Shown: piece after piece, positions 27,358-36,023 of the stretch
Layout: each line of letters opens with the position of its first letter
Position numbering within the stretch: the first letter of the stretch is position 1
Assembly: GCF_016890225.1 (NCBI RefSeq)
Contig: NZ_JAFELM010000031.1
Location: 243,492 to 307,491, forward strand
DNA from: Bacillus suaedaesalsae
GTDB lineage: Bacteria > Bacillota > Bacilli > Bacillales > SA4
Direction of reading: 5' to 3'
DNA: 64,000 nt
The notes under the pieces: generated by a model
Seen by the model: only the letters and a program-made list of their open reading frames with translations
The model's database searches: none
Told to the model about the DNA's origin: nothing
Translations under genes and position numbers: made by a program

Positions 27358-27744
27358 TCAATCCTTACTGTAAAAAAAAGGGTTAGTTGATTGCTTTGAC
27401 TTATTAGAATCATCTGTCCCTTTAAATTGACTAATGATTTGATGTATCGTTGAAAGCGCATCTCCTACTGAGGCCATATGTTGTTCAACTTGAGCAAGAT
27501 CAATACCTTTCACAGCTGTTAATATCGTGGACATAAAGTCATTTTTTTCGGATGACTCCTTCTTCTTTTCTTTGTCGTCTTGATATTCATTCCAAATTGG
27601 ATCATCCTCACCAAGTAAATACCAATCTTCAAACAGTTCTTGCCAAGTTTTCTTTTTACTTTTTACCTCATTAGCTAATTTAGGGTGTCTTTTTACGAAC
27701 TCCTTAAATTTTTGGATAGAAGGATGTACAGTTTTTTGACTCAT
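27358..27744 (-). CDS. ylbD: YlbD family protein (putative spore coat protein)
   Basis: A 128-residue protein with VHPSIQKFKEFVKRHPKLANEVKSKKKTWQELFEDWYLLGEDD-type text (given here only as SIQKFKEFVKRHP and WQELFEDWYLLGEDDPIW). This family is annotated as a putative coat protein. The start at 27744 follows AGAGGTG; the frame continues upstream without a ribosome-binding site. A Lys/Glu-rich middle is typical of the family. Confidence 0.85.
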   Translation of the reverse strand: MSQKTVHPSIQKFKEFVKRHPKLANEVKSKKKTWQELFEDWYLLGEDDPIWNEYQDDKEKKKESSEKNDFMSTILTAVKGIDLAQVEQHMASVGDALSTIHQIISQFKGTDDSNKSKQSTNPFFYSKD

Positions 27745-27993
27745 GCTTCTCACCTCTATTTTCCATACTACGTTATATATGCCTACACTATATTGTAGTT
27801 TTGAAACAGAAGTTGGTTCGCCCATTTTCACCTTAAATGCTTTTATTCATACTTGGAAATTGCTATGATAGTATAATAAAAATGATTACCAAGAATTTTG
27901 GTGGTATGCGGGACAGTGGAATAGGTAAAAACACTTCACCAAAAGCTTGATTTAAATCGGGCAATAACAACACCTTTAGAAAGGAACAAGTAA

Positions 27994-28503
27994 ATGGTAA
28001 ATACAAAAATAAAGATTCAAGAGCAAGTAGATCAATATTTACAAAATGCAACTGAAAAAGATCAAGAAGTATTGGAGTTTGTACTAGAAGGGCTACTAAA
28101 CAAACAGAATCAGATTAACCGTTCATACTTAGGCGGTTTACTACATGAAACTAGTTATTTCAATGAAGAAGAACTCACATTTCACATGACCATTCCAAAC
28201 AGCTCGATTATACAAAATGCTTTAAACATTGCGCACGGAGGAATAACTGCTACACTGTTAGACTCGGCAATGGGAACGTTGGCAATTCATGTATTACCTA
28301 GTCACTTAGCTGCTGTTACAACTGAAATTAAAATTAATTATGTTGGTCCAGGGATTGGTGAGAAGCTCACTTGTGATGCCTCTATTATTCATAAGGGGTC
28401 AAAAATTATCGTTTGTGAAGGTAAAGTGTACCGTGACGATGGAAAGCTAGTTGCTCACTCTACAGCAAGCTTCTTTATCATCCCACGTGTTACGAAAGAT
28501 TAA
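27994..28503 (+). CDS. PaaI-type hotdog-fold thioesterase
   Basis: Predicted acyl-CoA thioesterase of 169 residues. The hotdog-family signature NIAHGGITATLLDSAMGTLA, with its HGG and the catalytic acidic residue on the following helix, is complete, followed by TEIKINYVGPG. An additional N-terminal helical extension of about 45 residues is present. The ATG follows AAAGGAAC. Its stop codon overlaps the next ATG (TAATG), so the two are translationally coupled. Confidence 0.88.
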   Translation: MVNTKIKIQEQVDQYLQNATEKDQEVLEFVLEGLLNKQNQINRSYLGGLLHETSYFNEEELTFHMTIPNSSIIQNALNIAHGGITATLLDSAMGTLAIHVLPSHLAAVTTEIKINYVGPGIGEKLTCDASIIHKGSKIIVCEGKVYRDDGKLVAHSTASFFIIPRVTKD

Positions 28504-28856
28504 TGGTCACTGCTGTCGTTATTCCTATTCTCTTTTTCTATTTTCTTTACATCACAGTAAAAGAACGTAAAAAGAGAATTAAACAATGGACAGAATATGG
28601 GAAAGTGCGAGAGGAAAGTGTAGTACAGGGTAAAATCGTTCAAGTACACAAGGCTACGGAGCGTTATATTGGAAATTATTATATTTCAAAAATAACCTTA
28701 CTCCTATTGACAAATAAAGGTACAGTTAAAGCCATAATCCAGAGTCCTATTACTCCAACTTGGGAAGAAGTTTATTTTGAAAAAGATACAGTCATATCCT
28801 GTTATGGGCAGTGGACTGATTCAATCTTCTACTTTCAACGTTATAAAATACAGTAA
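28503..28856 (+). CDS. Small single-pass membrane protein of unknown function
   Basis: A 117-residue protein with an N-terminal membrane segment (VVIPILFFYFLYITV), a basic stretch (KERKKRIK) and a soluble beta-rich domain (VVQGKIVQVHKATERYIGNYY…). It looks like a membrane-anchored small domain. It starts one base inside the thioesterase stop codon. I do not recognise the family. Confidence 0.72.
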   Translation: MVTAVVIPILFFYFLYITVKERKKRIKQWTEYGKVREESVVQGKIVQVHKATERYIGNYYISKITLLLLTNKGTVKAIIQSPITPTWEEVYFEKDTVISCYGQWTDSIFYFQRYKIQ

Positions 28857-28896
28857 AAAAACTAAGGCTTTTCCTATGTGGCCTTAGTTTTTTTCA
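28853..28896. terminator. Bidirectional terminator, 28.5 kb gene and ylbC
   Basis: A 14 bp stem (AAAAAAACTAAGGC and its complement) with T tracts on both exits; it overlaps the ylbC stop codon. Confidence 0.92.
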
Positions 28897-29972
28897 AATT
28901 CAAATTCCCACGTATTAATAAAATTTTGAGTATAGTATTTCTCATAAACACCAACACCGAGATGAGTAAATTCATTATTCAGCAACGTTTCACGGTGTCC
29001 CTTACTATTCAACCAGCCTTCTACCGCAGCAATTCCATCTACATATTTAGCTGCAATATTTTCTCCAGCTAATTGATATTTTATTTCCCCTTCCTGTAAT
29101 CGATCAGCTAGACCACCTTTTGTAGGAGAATCATGTGAAAAGTAATCATTCTCTTTCATATCTTTACTATGTAAAAAAGCTACTTTCGACGTTTCTTCAT
29201 GCCAAACGACTTGTTTTATCTCATAACGTTTACGAATCATATTCGTAATATCTAAGATTTGCTCTGAATTTCCCTTTTCAACTGCAGACCACTCCTCTGA
29301 TGAAAGCTCCCTCGCTGAAATGAGTTCACCACGGTAAACGAGTTCATATGGACGTTGTTTTACTAATGTTTCATTATCCATATATCGAATGCTTGATAAT
29401 TTCTTCGTGAATTGATCAATATACAATTGCGCCCATACTTCACCGAATTGGACAAGAGGTCTAGCTAGCTTTTCCTCTTCAGAAAGTTCGAAACGGTATG
29501 AATTATCCTTAACATTTATGTTGTGTGTAGTTTGTAATTCAATATTCTTTGTAATCTGATCATATGGTTGTCCTATATAAAAGGGATCTAGATTTACATC
29601 GCTTCCAATTGCAAACAGTGATACTACTTTATTTTCTAATACCCCAACTTGTATATAGGAGTTTTCATTTTGCTTGTAAATCCACCAAACATAGTCGTAA
29701 GATGAAGGATCGATTCGTATTGGCTTTCCCCACATATTTTGTATGTGGTCACCTGATTGGCCAATTAACATATGCATCCCTTTATATTTTTCTGCATCAA
29801 GCGCATGATTATTTCCTGTATAATTCACATTATTTGTCTCTTTATTTTTTCCTTTCTCACTCGTATTTAACATTTTTACTTCTTCACTCTTACTAGTAAT
29901 CTCTAATTGAGAATAGAGAGATATAAATGAAATAAATAATAGGATTATAATAGAAAATAGACTTTTCTTCAT
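28884..29972 (-). CDS. ylbC: YlbC, CAP-domain protein
   Basis: A 362-residue exported protein with an N-terminal hydrophobic segment (SLFSIIILLFISFISLYS), a CAP-associated domain (about 65-215) and a C-terminal CAP/SCP domain (about 235-360). CAP signatures are visible: LHSKDMKENDYFSHDSP, LAGENIAAKY, WLNSKGHRETLLNNEFTHLGVG. The histidines and acidic residues usual in the CAP pocket are present. Secreted or membrane-tethered; the role in bacilli is unknown, although many such proteins are sporulation-linked. Confidence 0.88.
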   Translation of the reverse strand: MKKSLFSIIILLFISFISLYSQLEITSKSEEVKMLNTSEKGKNKETNNVNYTGNNHALDAEKYKGMHMLIGQSGDHIQNMWGKPIRIDPSSYDYVWWIYKQNENSYIQVGVLENKVVSLFAIGSDVNLDPFYIGQPYDQITKNIELQTTHNINVKDNSYRFELSEEEKLARPLVQFGEVWAQLYIDQFTKKLSSIRYMDNETLVKQRPYELVYRGELISARELSSEEWSAVEKGNSEQILDITNMIRKRYEIKQVVWHEETSKVAFLHSKDMKENDYFSHDSPTKGGLADRLQEGEIKYQLAGENIAAKYVDGIAAVEGWLNSKGHRETLLNNEFTHLGVGVYEKYYTQNFINTWEFEFEKN

Positions 29973-30094
29973 ACTTGCCCTCCTTGTATACCTTCTTTCA
30001 AAGTATATTTACGGAAGGAGAAATTATTCCCTGAAAATATGATTTTTTACTAGTTTAATTAATTCAATTTGGAAGATTACTAGTTTCAAAAGTA

Positions 30095-30124
30095 ATATGG
30101 CACCTAGTAAGACTAGGCACCATA
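30095..30124 (-). terminator. Weak hairpin after ylbB
   Basis: ATGGCACCTAGT and ACTAGGCACCAT can pair apart from two central bases. The minus-strand exit is only moderately T-rich. Confidence 0.45.
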
Positions 30125-30128
30125 TTAG

Positions 30129-30557
30129 CTAATGAGTATGATGGGATGGTTCAGATATGTCGGATAGTGCGGCTCCAGCACTTTCATCTGACATTTGATT
30201 GACTGCTAAATCCCCTAATGAAACGATTCCAACTAAGTTTCCATTTTCCACTACAGGTAGTCGTCTAATTTGCTTCTCAGCCATTAAATGAGACGCTTCC
30301 TGTAATGTAGTATCGGGTTTAACCGTAATAAGGTTTGAACTCATAATATCTGTAAGTTCATGAGAACCTGAACGCTTTTCTGCGTAGCCCCTTACAACTA
30401 GGTCACGGTCAGTAATCATACCGATTAACTTCTCATTTTCAATGATCGGGATAGCTCCAACATCTAGATCCTTCATCTTTACAGCTACTTCGTATACATT
30501 GTCTAATGGAGTACAGTATTCAACGTCAGTTGACATTACGTCACGAACTGTCTGCAT
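30129..30557 (-). CDS. ylbB: CBS domain protein YlbB
   Basis: A 142-residue protein made of two CBS domains (about 5-60 and 70-125), with VRDVMSTDVEYC, GMITDRDLVVRG, DIMSSNLITV and LVGIVSLGDLAV repeats. CBS pairs bind adenine nucleotides and usually sense energy state; the partner is unknown. A histidine-rich tail (SEPSHHTH) ends it. Divergent from the YugN-like gene. Confidence 0.9.
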   Translation of the reverse strand: MQTVRDVMSTDVEYCTPLDNVYEVAVKMKDLDVGAIPIIENEKLIGMITDRDLVVRGYAEKRSGSHELTDIMSSNLITVKPDTTLQEASHLMAEKQIRRLPVVENGNLVGIVSLGDLAVNQMSDESAGAALSDISEPSHHTH

Positions 30558-30762
30558 TTGAAACCCTCCCTTAATTTTGTATAAGCATAACCCCTAAGTA
30601 AGTGAGTTATACTATTATTTAGTATGAGCGTTTCATATCGTGGACTATTCATTTTTAAAAAATTTCATAAAATCGACATGTAAAATAAACACAATACATT
30701 GCAAGTTAACGGTTTTAAAGCTATTATTAATTTTGGATAGTTTTAGAGGAGGGATACATACA

Positions 30763-31131
30763 ATGAAATTCGAAAATACAGGTATTGAAAATCAAGTTGT
30801 AGAATTATCAAGACTAGATGAAGCTATGGAAGAATTAGGATTTGTACGTGCAGGTCAATGGGATTACGAGCGTGTAACATATGACCACAAGATCGAAATC
30901 CTAGAAGCGAAGGAAGTATATTACCTTCGTGTTCAAGGTTATGCAATTGAAGGTGATGTTGGAAGTCACCATGCGACAATTAAGCTACTGACACCTTTAT
31001 TAGGTAAACACTATTATCCCCATGGAGTTGAATATGGTGAAGGGGAAGACTTCCCAAAAACTGTACTGACTCGTAGTCAAGATTTATTAAAAAAAGCAAA
31101 AGAAGTACTAGCAACTCTTGCTCAACAATAA
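30763..31131 (+). CDS. YugN-like family protein
   Basis: A 122-residue soluble protein with the family opening MKFENTGIENQVVELSRLDE and the conserved LLGKHYYPHGVEYGEGEDFP. Function unknown. The ATG at 30763 follows GAGGAGGG; the frame upstream to 30640 has no start signal. Confidence 0.85.
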   Translation: MKFENTGIENQVVELSRLDEAMEELGFVRAGQWDYERVTYDHKIEILEAKEVYYLRVQGYAIEGDVGSHHATIKLLTPLLGKHYYPHGVEYGEGEDFPKTVLTRSQDLLKKAKEVLATLAQQ

Positions 31132-31138
31132 TCTAAAA

Positions 31139-31174
31139 GTAAAAAAACGCATGAATATCATGCGTTTTTTTTTA
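31139..31174. terminator. Bidirectional terminator after the YugN-like gene
   Basis: AAAAAAACGCATGA pairs with TCATGCGTTTTTTT. The Asp23-family stop codon lies directly beyond it. Confidence 0.92.
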
Positions 31175-31537
31175 TAAAATTTCTTGAGGCTTAACTTTAA
31201 TTTGTTCTACCTTAACATGAACTGATTCTACTTCAATTCCTGTCATTGCTTCAATTTCTGATTTTACAGAACGTTGGATTGCTTTACAGGTTTCTACTAT
31301 ATCATATCCATAGTATAAAGCCACTCTCATCTCAATTGAAATTTCTTCCGCCTCACCTTTTTCAATTGAAATCCCCTTTTGCTTACCTTTTTTATTTATG
31401 ACCCGGATCATCTCATCTTTTATATCTGTAACTGTACCTGCAACACCTTCAATATCAACAATTGCTAAAGAAGCAATTAACGATACAATTTGGTCCGCAA
31501 TGTGAACACTTCCATAGGGTAATACTTTGTTAAACAT
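31172..31537 (-). CDS. Asp23/Gls24 family protein
   Basis: A 121-residue protein of the Asp23/Gls24 (DUF322) family, with GSVHIADQIVSLIASLAIVDIEGVAGT at the start and EMRVALYYGYDIVETCKAIQ in the middle. Relatives are membrane-associated stress proteins or are linked to envelope and lipid metabolism. No transmembrane segment is present here. Confidence 0.85.
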   Translation of the reverse strand: MFNKVLPYGSVHIADQIVSLIASLAIVDIEGVAGTVTDIKDEMIRVINKKGKQKGISIEKGEAEEISIEMRVALYYGYDIVETCKAIQRSVKSEIEAMTGIEVESVHVKVEQIKVKPQEIL

Positions 31538-31707
31538 TTGATTTCCCCCTCATCATCATTTACTCACCATAGTGTATGAAGAAATGAAAATTTGGGCACT
31601 ACTTTTTACTCCTGTTTAGCGTTTTACTGTAAAATTTTTAGTTTTCATACTATAATTTAGTTATAGAGAAAGGAAAAATTCACGTCCAACTTGGAAGGAG
31701 AAACAAA

Positions 31708-32769
31708 TTGTCTTTTTTACTCTCAAAGCGTTATTTAATTATTTCTATTGTTATAGCGGTTTTTCTGTTTCTTATTTTTTTTATCATGCCTATATCTGTA
31801 CCGTTGATAATGGCTATCCTTACGGCTCTTTTATTGGAACCGATTGTAATATTTGCTCAAAGAAGATTTAAAGTATCTAGAAATGTTTCCGTTATAATCG
31901 TCTTTATCATTTTTATCTTATTTGTTGGGATAAGTGGATACTTTCTAACGACAAAGGTTGTTGGAGAAGTGATTCAAATCGCTCAAAATGCACCGAATTA
32001 TATTAATGACGTTACACGAGCATGGTATAACTTTGAAAATCGTTTAGAAGACATGGCTAAAGACCTTCCAAAAGAGTTTGTACATGAGATTAGTCAACAA
32101 GTTCGTGATTTCCTTGAAAGTGCTAGAAAAAGCTTAACAAATTCATTGAATATTGAAAATTTAAAAAATATCGTAACAGATATACCGAATTACTTAATCA
32201 ATTTACTTGTATATTTAATTGCACTATTTTTATTTATGATTGAACTTCCAGCCCTGAAGAAACAGGCATTCTCGCATATGACTGAAAAAACTGCTGAGAA
32301 AGCTCAATTTATGGCATCTAGATTATCGTTTGTTGTCTTTGGATTTTTAAAGGCACAATTTTTAGTCAGTGTTCTAATATTTATGGCTGCCTTCCTTGGT
32401 TTACTTTTAATTGTTTCTCCAGAAGTTGCAATTGTTATGGCAATCATCATATGGATTATTGATGTAATTCCAATAATAGGCTCCATTATTATTATGGGTC
32501 CATGGTCACTATTTCATTTTATAACAGGTGATGTAGCTACAGGAACTCACCTTGCCATTCTCGCAATTGTCTTATTAACAATAAGAAGAACGATTGAACC
32601 GAAAGTAATGGGTAGCCAAATTGGTCTTTCTCCTTTACCTACGTTAATTTCAATGTACTTAGGATTGAAGATATTTGGCATCTTAGGATTCTTTATTGGC
32701 CCAATGTTATTAATAGCCTTTAATACTGCACGAGAAGCTGGAATTATAAAAGTAAATATTAAGCTATAA
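31708..32769 (+). CDS. AI-2E family transporter (YtvI/PerM type)
   Basis: A 353-residue polytopic membrane protein. Two hydrophobic segments near the N-terminus, a third at about 62-84, an extracytoplasmic or amphipathic stretch (about 90-160), then five more segments including the family GFFIGPMLLIAF near the end. The family includes Na+(Li+)/H+ antiporters and permeases; the substrate cannot be read. The start is TTG after GGAAGGAG. Confidence 0.85.
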   Translation: MSFLLSKRYLIISIVIAVFLFLIFFIMPISVPLIMAILTALLLEPIVIFAQRRFKVSRNVSVIIVFIIFILFVGISGYFLTTKVVGEVIQIAQNAPNYINDVTRAWYNFENRLEDMAKDLPKEFVHEISQQVRDFLESARKSLTNSLNIENLKNIVTDIPNYLINLLVYLIALFLFMIELPALKKQAFSHMTEKTAEKAQFMASRLSFVVFGFLKAQFLVSVLIFMAAFLGLLLIVSPEVAIVMAIIIWIIDVIPIIGSIIIMGPWSLFHFITGDVATGTHLAILAIVLLTIRRTIEPKVMGSQIGLSPLPTLISMYLGLKIFGILGFFIGPMLLIAFNTAREAGIIKVNIKL

Positions 32770-32806
32770 AATAAGACGACAAGTGCAAAACTTGTCGTCT
32801 TATTCG
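32768..32806. terminator. Bidirectional terminator, AI-2E transporter and acetyltransferase
   Basis: A 14 bp perfect stem (AATAAGACGACAAG and its complement) with a seven-base loop lies between the two convergent stop codons. Confidence 0.9.
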
Positions 32807-32807
32807 T

Positions 32808-33311
32808 TTAAGCAGCATGATGAAGCTCCCAATATAGAAATGCCCCATCCTTTAATGTACATTTCATACCAAGTCTTTCTAATAGCCGAATTGATTGTTC
32901 ATCGTTACTATTGCATTCAGTAAGTATTGATTTGATACTTTGTGCTTCAATAAACCAATCAATCATTGCTTCTATTGCCTCAAATGCAATACTTTCGTCC
33001 TGTATTTCCTGTATTAAATGATGAGTAAACTCCACGACTCCTTCTACAGGCTTTCCTCGCATCATAATATCACCGATAATTCTTTTCTCTTCATACAGAA
33101 TAATCATCCATATACCCCAGCCAAACTCCTCTTTATCACATTCCAGTTTTTCAATATAATAAGGCAACATCCCAATAAGATCTGTAGATGGCCAGTCAGA
33201 GGGGATCTTTATCGGTGATCTCTTTTCGAGTTCTTTGCGGTATATCGCTAATGACTTTATAAGATCTAACGAACATGGAACAAGTAGCAAACGTTCAGTA
33301 ATAATCTCCAT
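32808..33311 (-). CDS. GNAT-family (RimL-like) N-acetyltransferase
   Basis: A 167-residue protein opening ETERLLLVPCS-style (EIITERLLLVPCSLDLIKSL), the start typical of RimJ/RimL acetyltransferases. The C-terminal NDEQSIRLLERLGMKC corresponds to the N-x-x-S helix. The usual Q/RxxGxG/A acetyl-CoA loop is not obvious (QEIQDESIAFEAIEAMI), so activity is uncertain. Confidence 0.72.
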   Translation of the reverse strand: MEIITERLLLVPCSLDLIKSLAIYRKELEKRSPIKIPSDWPSTDLIGMLPYYIEKLECDKEEFGWGIWMIILYEEKRIIGDIMMRGKPVEGVVEFTHHLIQEIQDESIAFEAIEAMIDWFIEAQSIKSILTECNSNDEQSIRLLERLGMKCTLKDGAFLYWELHHAA

Positions 33312-33393
33312 GAATACTCTCTCCCTTCACTGTATATGGACTTTGTAGAGAGTGATTTCTTCTCTTCTAATGAAAACATAAGAGTGAAATAAA

Positions 33394-33426
33394 AATGGTC
33401 ATAGAATATCCTATTCTATGACCAAC
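33394..33426 (-). terminator. Terminator of the cytochrome oxidase operon
   Basis: A 13 bp perfect stem (TGGTCATAGAATA and its complement), followed on the minus strand by TTTTTATTT, lies 50 bp after ctaM. Confidence 0.9.
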
Positions 33427-33469
33427 TTTTCATATGACTTTTCTGACACATTTCTTAAGGGGGAATAAC

Positions 33470-33931
33470 TTAAAAACCAAGGATGGCTTTAATAACGGAT
33501 GTTGTTTCTCCACCGGAATAAAATACATATAACAGTAAATACACTGCTACACCCGTAATTGCGGTAAAAAACCAAACTATGCTTGTAATAGGACCCATTT
33601 TTCTGTGTTTCTCAAGCTTATTTTTAAATCCTAATATTAATGTTGTAATACCTAAAATAGCTCCAACCGTAGCAAGAGTGATGTGAAAAATCAAAAATAT
33701 CGTGTAGAAGATTTTTATATCATCGGGTCCACCAAAGCTAGTGTTTCCAACAAAAATTGTACGAGATGCATAAATGATAAAGAATATGATTGCAAATATC
33801 GCAGCTGTAATCATTGCTTTTTTATGAGCATCACCTTTTCTTTGTGCAATTAAATACCATCCAATTGCAACTGTAATGGCGCTAAGAACAATAAACGTTG
33901 TACTTATTGTAGGTAAAATCGGTAAATTCAT
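33470..33931 (-). CDS. ctaM: DUF420 protein, CtaM-type cytochrome oxidase assembly factor
   Basis: A 153-residue membrane protein with four to five hydrophobic segments and conserved FHITLATVGAILGITTLILG, containing a histidine that may contact heme. CtaM of Staphylococcus aureus is required for activity of heme A-dependent oxidase; the B. subtilis relative is YozB. Position at the end of the ctaB-G cluster supports this role. The ATG at 33931 is preferred for its spacing from AAAGG. Confidence 0.83.
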   Translation of the reverse strand: MNLPILPTISTTFIVLSAITVAIGWYLIAQRKGDAHKKAMITAAIFAIIFFIIYASRTIFVGNTSFGGPDDIKIFYTIFLIFHITLATVGAILGITTLILGFKNKLEKHRKMGPITSIVWFFTAITGVAVYLLLYVFYSGGETTSVIKAILGF

Positions 33932-33965
33932 AGGTCGCATCCTTTCAGACTATAGAAGTATGTAA

Positions 33966-34001
33966 TAAGAGAAAGACATGCTACTGCAAGTCTTTCTCTG
34001 G
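33966..34001 (-). other. Hairpin between ctaG and ctaM
   Basis: AGAGAAAGAC pairs with GTCTTTCTCT. The exit is only modestly T-rich, so it may attenuate rather than stop transcription into ctaM. Confidence 0.5.
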
Positions 34002-34023
34002 CTAGACGTTTTTACATTAAACA

Positions 34024-34899
34024 TTAGTTAATGTGTGGCTCTGACTTCACTTCCAGTTCATCCTTTTCACGCTCTTTCTTCGCCCATTGGAAGAAGATAT
34101 AGCCTAAAATTGAACCGTACACAATTTCTTGAACAACTTTCATGATGACACCACCGAGTTGTTGATCTTCAATTAGAGGAAACCAATTAAATAACTCAGG
34201 CGTGCTAATATTCAATGAAGCGATCATATCTGCTGGTACACAAAGCTCTAAAGCAGTTAACCACATCGTCGAATCTGTATACGTTGTATACATTGGCTCA
34301 CCTGCGAAGATAATAAGCGCGCAGGCAGGAGTTAAGAGTACACCATCTGCAAAGATGTAACCAATTTTCTTAATTGGTGATAAACTCTGAGCTTCAGGTA
34401 ACGGGTTCACAACTGGCCACCACATAAATAGTGCACCGAAGAATAACACCGTCGTAGTAATAGAATGAAGTAACTCATCCGTCTTTACTACATCGAATAC
34501 GAGTGGAATGTGATAAATAGAGAAAATACCATTAAATAAAATGAGTGCAACCAGTGGTTTTGTTAAGAAATCGAAAATAGGTTTAATCCATTTTCCATTA
34601 ATCACTTCTCTAATTAAAGATGTTGGTAATCCCAAAATTAACAGTGGTGGTACTGCTAGATAAACAACGGCCATTGCTGTCATATGGGCACTAAACATTA
34701 AATGTCCAAGTAAGTCAAAGGGGCCACCTTTCATTAAATAAAGTAAAACCATACTTGAGACAAAAAAGAAGGCTTGCTGACGCGTTACCTTGTATTTATC
34801 CTTACGAATTAAGAAGAAATAAAATCCAATTATTCCTATTATGATTACTAAATAGATCGGACTCCATAGAGCTCTAAATCCAAATATACTGATGTCCAT
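34024..34899 (-). CDS. ctaG: Cytochrome c oxidase assembly factor CtaG (caa3 type)
   Basis: A 291-residue polytopic membrane protein of the Bacillus CtaG (caa3_CtaG) family, needed for caa3 oxidase activity and unrelated to the Cox11-type CtaG. It has about seven hydrophobic segments and family histidines in LLGHLMFSAHMTAM and LLHSITTTVLFFGALFMWWPV. The ATG at 34899 follows AGGAGGTG. Confidence 0.92.
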   Translation of the reverse strand: MDISIFGFRALWSPIYLVIIIGIIGFYFFLIRKDKYKVTRQQAFFFVSSMVLLYLMKGGPFDLLGHLMFSAHMTAMAVVYLAVPPLLILGLPTSLIREVINGKWIKPIFDFLTKPLVALILFNGIFSIYHIPLVFDVVKTDELLHSITTTVLFFGALFMWWPVVNPLPEAQSLSPIKKIGYIFADGVLLTPACALIIFAGEPMYTTYTDSTMWLTALELCVPADMIASLNISTPELFNWFPLIEDQQLGGVIMKVVQEIVYGSILGYIFFQWAKKEREKDELEVKSEPHIN

Positions 34900-35018
34900 T
34901 CGGGCACCTCCTAAAAAGGCATAATAACTAGTAGTACAAGCTTTCACACATTACCTATTATACATTTTTCAAAATCTACTAGCAATGAACGTTATGTGAA
35001 CGAACATTTCCAAATATA

Positions 35019-35049
35019 GAAAAAGAGTGAGCAAATTTGCTCACTCTCA
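35019..35049 (-). terminator. Hairpin after ctaF
   Basis: A 22 bp perfect palindrome (GAGTGAGCAAA and its complement), with CTTTTTCT following on the minus strand. It would reduce read-through into ctaG and ctaM and so set subunit-to-assembly-factor ratio. Confidence 0.8.
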
Positions 35050-35059
35050 CCTTGATTTA

Positions 35060-35389
35060 TTACCACCAAATAATTGTTGTAAAAGCCAGTACTGTTATAC
35101 CAGCAACTAAAATTCCAGAATATAGGAATAACGCTGGCGCTTCATGCCCTTTATGACTCATGTGCATGAAATAGTATAGTTGGAAAATAACTTGAACAAC
35201 AGCAAGTAATAAAATAAATGGAACCGAAAACCAGCCTGTGAAATCTTTATACCCTACTGCTAGGAATGCAACTAGTGTTAGTGCAATCATTAGGGCAAAA
35301 GAAACAACTTGATATTTCATGTCCTGTTTATTTTTCTTACGACGATATGCAATATCAACTTTTGGGTTACCAGTTTGTTTTGTAGCCAT
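35060..35389 (-). CDS. ctaF: Cytochrome c oxidase subunit IVB
   Basis: A 109-residue membrane protein with three hydrophobic segments and the family text AVVQVIFQLYYFMHMSHKGH. Small structural subunit of caa3 oxidase. Encoded four bases after ctaE. Confidence 0.93.
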   Translation of the reverse strand: MATKQTGNPKVDIAYRRKKNKQDMKYQVVSFALMIALTLVAFLAVGYKDFTGWFSVPFILLLAVVQVIFQLYYFMHMSHKGHEAPALFLYSGILVAGITVLAFTTIIWW

Positions 35390-35393
35390 CTGA

Positions 35394-36023
35394 TTATCCC
35401 ACCATTCCCATTAAATATACAACTGTAAAGATGAACACCCAAACAACGTCAATGAAATGCCAGTAAAGGCTAGCGATGTAAAATTTAGGTGCATTGTACA
35501 GGCTTAATCCACGCTTCGCGTTACGTACCATTAATGTGATGATCCATAGTAAACCGAATGCTACGTGGGCTCCGTGGAATCCTACTAGCGTATAAAATGC
35601 TGATCCGAAAGCACTACTTGTAAACGTAAATTCAAACTTATGAACATAATGATTAAATTCATAAATTTCAAGTGCTAAGAATGATGCTCCAAGAAGAACT
35701 GTAATGAATAACCATAGTTGCATTTTAGCAAATTCGAAATTCTTCATGTGATACATAGCGTAAACACTTGTTAGAGAACTTGTTAAAAGCAGCATCGTTG
35801 CTAAAAAGGCAATCTCTAGTCCAAATAATTCTTGAGACGTAGCTCCACCGTTAGTGGAGTTTTTAAGTGCTAAATATGTTGCAAATAGAGAACCGAATAG
35901 TACTGTTTCTCCACCTAGAAAGAACCAAAATGCTAAAAACTTATTTTTTCCTTCGAGGGTTGCTTTTTCAGGTTCTGCAGGGTATGTTTCTGCTGTTAAT
36001 TTTTCTTCAACATGCGCTCCCAT
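35394..36023 (-). CDS. ctaE: Cytochrome c oxidase subunit III
   Basis: A 209-residue protein with five hydrophobic segments. Subunit III signatures are GFHGAHVAFGLLWI and YWHFIDVVWVFIFTVVYL. It starts within the ctaD stop codon (TAATG), giving tight translational coupling. Confidence 0.96.
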   Translation of the reverse strand: MGAHVEEKLTAETYPAEPEKATLEGKNKFLAFWFFLGGETVLFGSLFATYLALKNSTNGGATSQELFGLEIAFLATMLLLTSSLTSVYAMYHMKNFEFAKMQLWLFITVLLGASFLALEIYEFNHYVHKFEFTFTSSAFGSAFYTLVGFHGAHVAFGLLWIITLMVRNAKRGLSLYNAPKFYIASLYWHFIDVVWVFIFTVVYLMGMVG